Positions 61,771 through 64,000 of a DNA stretch of 64,000 bases are shown here, piece by piece. The first letter of the stretch is position 1. Every line of letters starts with the position of its first letter. This stretch comes from JAAUTY01 sp964397305 (GTDB lineage Bacteria > Cyanobacteriota > Cyanobacteriia > Cyanobacteriales > Spirulinaceae), in the NCBI GenBank assembly GCA_964397305.1, contig CAYNIP010000023.1, forward strand, positions 5,406-69,405, written 5' to 3'. The position numbers and the translations under genes were made by a program. The notes under the pieces were generated by a model. It was not told where the DNA came from and did not search any database. It saw only the letters and a program-made list of their open reading frames with translations.

Positions 61771-64000
61771 TTAGGGAGTGACGGTCTTGTTGCCCTGCAC
61801 CGAGTCGCCAGCTACATTATCGCCTTTGCCGTGCTGGTGGGTCTGGCTGCGGCGATCGTAGATGTTGACCTGGACGCCCGATTGCCCGCGCTCTGCGTAC
61901 TCAACAGCGATGTCTCGCTCGCCCCGTTGCGCCCGCTGCCTCGCTTCTAGGGGTTCGTAGCCGTCCAGGAGTTGGCGGAGGTTGACGCGGAGGCGGAGTT
62001 TGCCGATCGGGTAGTCGCGATCGCCCATGGCCTCGATGCCGAGGAGTTCCTGGTAGTCGAGGGGCGGATGGTCGGGATGGCCGGGGACGGGAACCCACTC
62101 GCTCACTTCTAGGTTGCCGAAGCTGCGGTGGATCTTGGTGAAGGTGTCGCGGATCAGGGCGAGGAAGACGCGGCGGGTCTGGTCCCGGCCGTTGATGGCG
62201 ATGAAGATTTTGCCCTCTTCGCGGTCGGCGCGAATGCGGGCGAGATTGTACAGTTCGTCGCCTTCGCGATAGGCGAGCAGGACGCCGCTGCGCCAGCAGG
62301 TGCGCTCGTGGAGCTTCTCGTGGCTGAGGACGATGAAGCGAGAGAGGACGCTCTCGGGCAGGATGCGGTAGTGGTACTGAAATTCGAGGGTGTCGCCCTC
62401 GATGCTGGTGTCTTCGGGTTCTTCTTTGGGGAGCAGGCCGGGGATCAGGAAGCGGGGCGGGTCGCAGTCGGGCAGCTTGAAGCAGAGCTGAAATTCTTGC
62501 ATCAGCTCGAGCAGGTAGTCGTGGCGGTTGGCGGGGTAGCGCTGGGGAGGGAGGACGCGGCTGAGGTCGGCGTGGGTGAGGAGGCCTTTGGAGTCAGTTT
62601 TGAGGGTGTCGTCGCTGAGCAGGCTGTAGATGCCTTGCGTAACCCAGTCGGGGTTGAGGACGTTGGTGGTTTGCAGGAGGGGGTGGTTGCGGAAGTTGAG
62701 GACGAGGCCGAGGTTGTGGAGCAGGTCGATGAGCTGTTCTTGGTTTTGTTCTTCGGGGATTTGATTCTGAAAGCAGAGGCAGAGGTATTCGTGGTAGGAG
62801 ATGAAGTCGCGATCCATCTGCTCGAGCTGTTCTTTGACCTCGAACCAGGAGAGGGGCAGCAGGTCGTAGACTTCGCGGAGGTCGGCGACTTCTTTCAGAA
62901 TGGCGTCGCGCAGTTCGGCGATGCCCCGGTTGTCTGAGCAGGAGGTTTCGAGGATGGCGCGGATGTTGGGGTATTTGTCGCGCAGGGCTTTGCGGTTGAT
63001 GTCGAGGGGTTGTTCGTCGCTTTTGTTGCCGACGATGAGGACGGGGGACTGGTCGCCGAAGCTCTGGATCAGTTTGAGCCAGTATTCGAGGCGGTTTTCT
63101 TCTTCGCTGGTGCGGCAGTTGCAGACGAGCAGGTAGAGGCTGCGTTTGGTGAGAAAAAATTGGTGGGTGGCGTGGTAAATCTCCTGACCGCCAAAGTCCC
63201 AGACGTTGAGCCGCACGTCTTTGCTATGGACATGCACCTGCCACTCGCGGACGCTGAGGCCGTCGGTTTGGGGTTGGCGATCGTTGAACGTGCCATCGAT
63301 CAGGCGCTTGACCAGCGAGGTCTTGCCGACACTGCCCTGGCCGACGAGCAGGAGCTTAGCTTCGTTGAGCGGCCGAACCTTGCCGCTCCGCAGTTGGCGC
63401 AGGTAGTTGAAAATGTCCTCAATTGAGCCAGGATCTTTGTGCAGGTTGAAAATGTCCTCAATTGAGCCAGGATCTTTGTGCAGTTTGGGCGGGCCGAGGA
63501 TTTCCGGGGAGATCGGCAGCGGATTGCGGCGGAGGTCAAGCCATTTAAGCTTGGGGAGTGTTTCCAAGTAATCGGGAATCTCGCCGATCTGGTTGCCCCA
63601 GAGGTCGAGCCGTTGGAGGTTAGCGAGCTGGCCGAGGCTGTCGGGAAGCGTGCCGATCTGGTTGCCGCTGAGGTAGAGCCCTTGGAGGTTAGCGAGCTGG
63701 CCGAGGCTGTCGGGAAGCGTGCCGATCTGGTTGCTGTTGAGTTTGAGCCCTTGGAGGTTAGCGAGCTGGCCGAGGCTGTCGGGAAGCGTGCCGATCTGGT
63801 TGCTGTTGAGTTTGAGCCCTTGGAGGTTAGCGAGCTGGCCGAGGCTGTCGGGAATCTCGCCGATCTGGTTGCCGCTGAGGTTGAGCTCTTGGAGGTTAGC
63901 GAGCTGGCCGAGGCTGTCGGGAAGCGTGCCGATCTGGTTGCCCCAGAGGTCGAGCCGTTGGAGGTTAGCGAGCTGGCCGAGGCTGTCGGGAAGCGTGCCG
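61771..64000 (-). CDS. LRR-Roc-COR (Roco) protein, 5' end beyond the window
   Basis: The gene enters from the right edge on the minus strand; at least 743 codons are visible. Order: at least six 23-residue leucine-rich repeats (LANLQ.L.L..NQIG.LPDSLGQ), a last LRR (LPKLKWLDLRRNPLPI), a duplicated 13-residue linker, then a Roc GTPase and a COR domain. The Roc GTPase has G1 GQGSVGKTS, G3 WDFGGQE, G4 NKSD and G5 ETSC. COR is about 350 residues (PLSWFEVKEQLEQMDRDFISY...). The tail ends HQHGKGDNVAGDSVQGNKTV. Roco proteins are GTP-driven dimers related to LRRK2. No kinase is seen. The motif in the tail is shared with the small protein at 60630-60974. The LRR array is continuous in frame through 64000. 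Confidence 0.93.
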   Translation of the reverse strand, partial: GTLPDSLGQLANLQRLDLWGNQIGTLPDSLGQLANLQELNLSGNQIGEIPDSLGQLANLQGLKLNSNQIGTLPDSLGQLANLQGLKLNSNQIGTLPDSLGQLANLQGLYLSGNQIGTLPDSLGQLANLQRLDLWGNQIGEIPDYLETLPKLKWLDLRRNPLPISPEILGPPKLHKDPGSIEDIFNLHKDPGSIEDIFNYLRQLRSGKVRPLNEAKLLLVGQGSVGKTSLVKRLIDGTFNDRQPQTDGLSVREWQVHVHSKDVRLNVWDFGGQEIYHATHQFFLTKRSLYLLVCNCRTSEEENRLEYWLKLIQSFGDQSPVLIVGNKSDEQPLDINRKALRDKYPNIRAILETSCSDNRGIAELRDAILKEVADLREVYDLLPLSWFEVKEQLEQMDRDFISYHEYLCLCFQNQIPEEQNQEQLIDLLHNLGLVLNFRNHPLLQTTNVLNPDWVTQGIYSLLSDDTLKTDSKGLLTHADLSRVLPPQRYPANRHDYLLELMQEFQLCFKLPDCDPPRFLIPGLLPKEEPEDTSIEGDTLEFQYHYRILPESVLSRFIVLSHEKLHERTCWRSGVLLAYREGDELYNLARIRADREEGKIFIAINGRDQTRRVFLALIRDTFTKIHRSFGNLEVSEWVPVPGHPDHPPLDYQELLGIEAMGDRDYPIGKLRLRVNLRQLLDGYEPLEARQRAQRGERDIAVEYAERGQSGVQVNIYDRRSQTHQHGKGDNVAGDSVQGNKTVTP
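63407..63484. repeat. 39-bp tandem duplication in the Roco linker
   Basis: 63407-63445 and 63446-63484 are identical but for the last base. In protein they give LHKDPGSIEDIFN twice between the last LRR and the Roc domain. In frame, so the gene is not broken. Confidence 0.97.
63586..64000. repeat. 69-bp tandem repeats encoding LRRs
   Basis: The unit GTTGGAGGTTAGCGAGCTGG then CCGAGGCTGTCGGGAA recurs at 63614, 63683, 63752, 63821, 63890 and 63959 (period 69). Each encodes one 23-residue LRR. The units are nearly identical at DNA level, with variation mainly at solvent-exposed LRR positions, and run off the window. Confidence 0.95.

Noticed and set aside
63586..64000. Regular repeats that could be taken for a CRISPR array
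   Set aside because: There are no spacers; the 69-bp units are contiguous, in frame and translate into 23-residue leucine-rich repeats.

Overview
The window is chromosomal DNA of a GC-rich cyanobacterium. Evidence for this is the dense scatter of the HIP1 octamer GCGATCGC in and between genes, a light-independent protochlorophyllide reductase pair (chlL, chlN), the split-alpha-subunit transhydrogenase (pntA1-pntA2-pntB), a cyanobacterial group 1 sigma factor (sigA) plus a group 2 sigma factor, and many cyanobacteria-restricted families (DUF1822, DUF3288, DUF1574, HetZ/PatU, HmpF, XisH/XisI). HetZ-PatU, HmpF and a PatA-type response regulator together suggest a filamentous, probably gliding strain. 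Nothing here shows that it makes heterocysts.

Layout, left to right. 1-6.4 kb: transhydrogenase operon (pntB cut by the window edge), an LRAT-like protein with a PspA-like helical tail, then chlN and chlL. 6.4-16.4 kb: dnaX, a cysteine-dioxygenase-like cupin, hetZ-patU, a DUF1822 protein, a SpoIID/LytB protein and a pentapeptide-repeat protein. 16.5-27.3 kb: an ammonium transporter, a MESH1-type (p)ppGpp hydrolase, the PatA-like regulator divergent from hmpF, a sigma factor, trmH, an alpha/beta hydrolase, and a MinD-like protein with a degenerate P-loop. 27.9-38 kb: putA, a PQQ-type sugar dehydrogenase lipoprotein, a very unusual cNMP-binding/AAA/membrane Fe-S fusion protein, a cysteine synthase, an ArsM-type arsenite methyltransferase and tRNA-Val(GAC). 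38-50.5 kb: a SPINDLY-like TPR glycosyltransferase, a hybrid histidine kinase, a YdcF-like protein, deoC, a divergent ClpC-type ATPase and sigA. 51-60.6 kb: a DUF1574 lipoprotein, cobH, pdxH, a LapA-like membrane protein, a Tat/lipoprotein solute-binding protein, a PuuE-type allantoinase and a DMT transporter.

The most interesting region is the right end (60.6-64 kb). An LRR-Roc-COR (Roco) protein runs off the window. Its C-terminal tail carries a short glycine/aspartate motif that recurs at the N-terminus of a small protein encoded downstream on the same strand, and a XisH-XisI pair (XisH has a PD-(D/E)XK-like nuclease signature) sits between the two. This looks like a receptor/partner pair joined by a shared self-association motif. 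It is a candidate for an undescribed signalling, regulated cell death or defence module.

The intergenic DNA is rich in small non-coding mobile elements. Family A (about 240-290 bp, termini GGGTGGACGA, internal hairpins) and family B (100 bp, TA target duplication) can both be delimited from copies inside this window. One B element is inserted inside an A element, and one A element abuts the start codon of hetZ.
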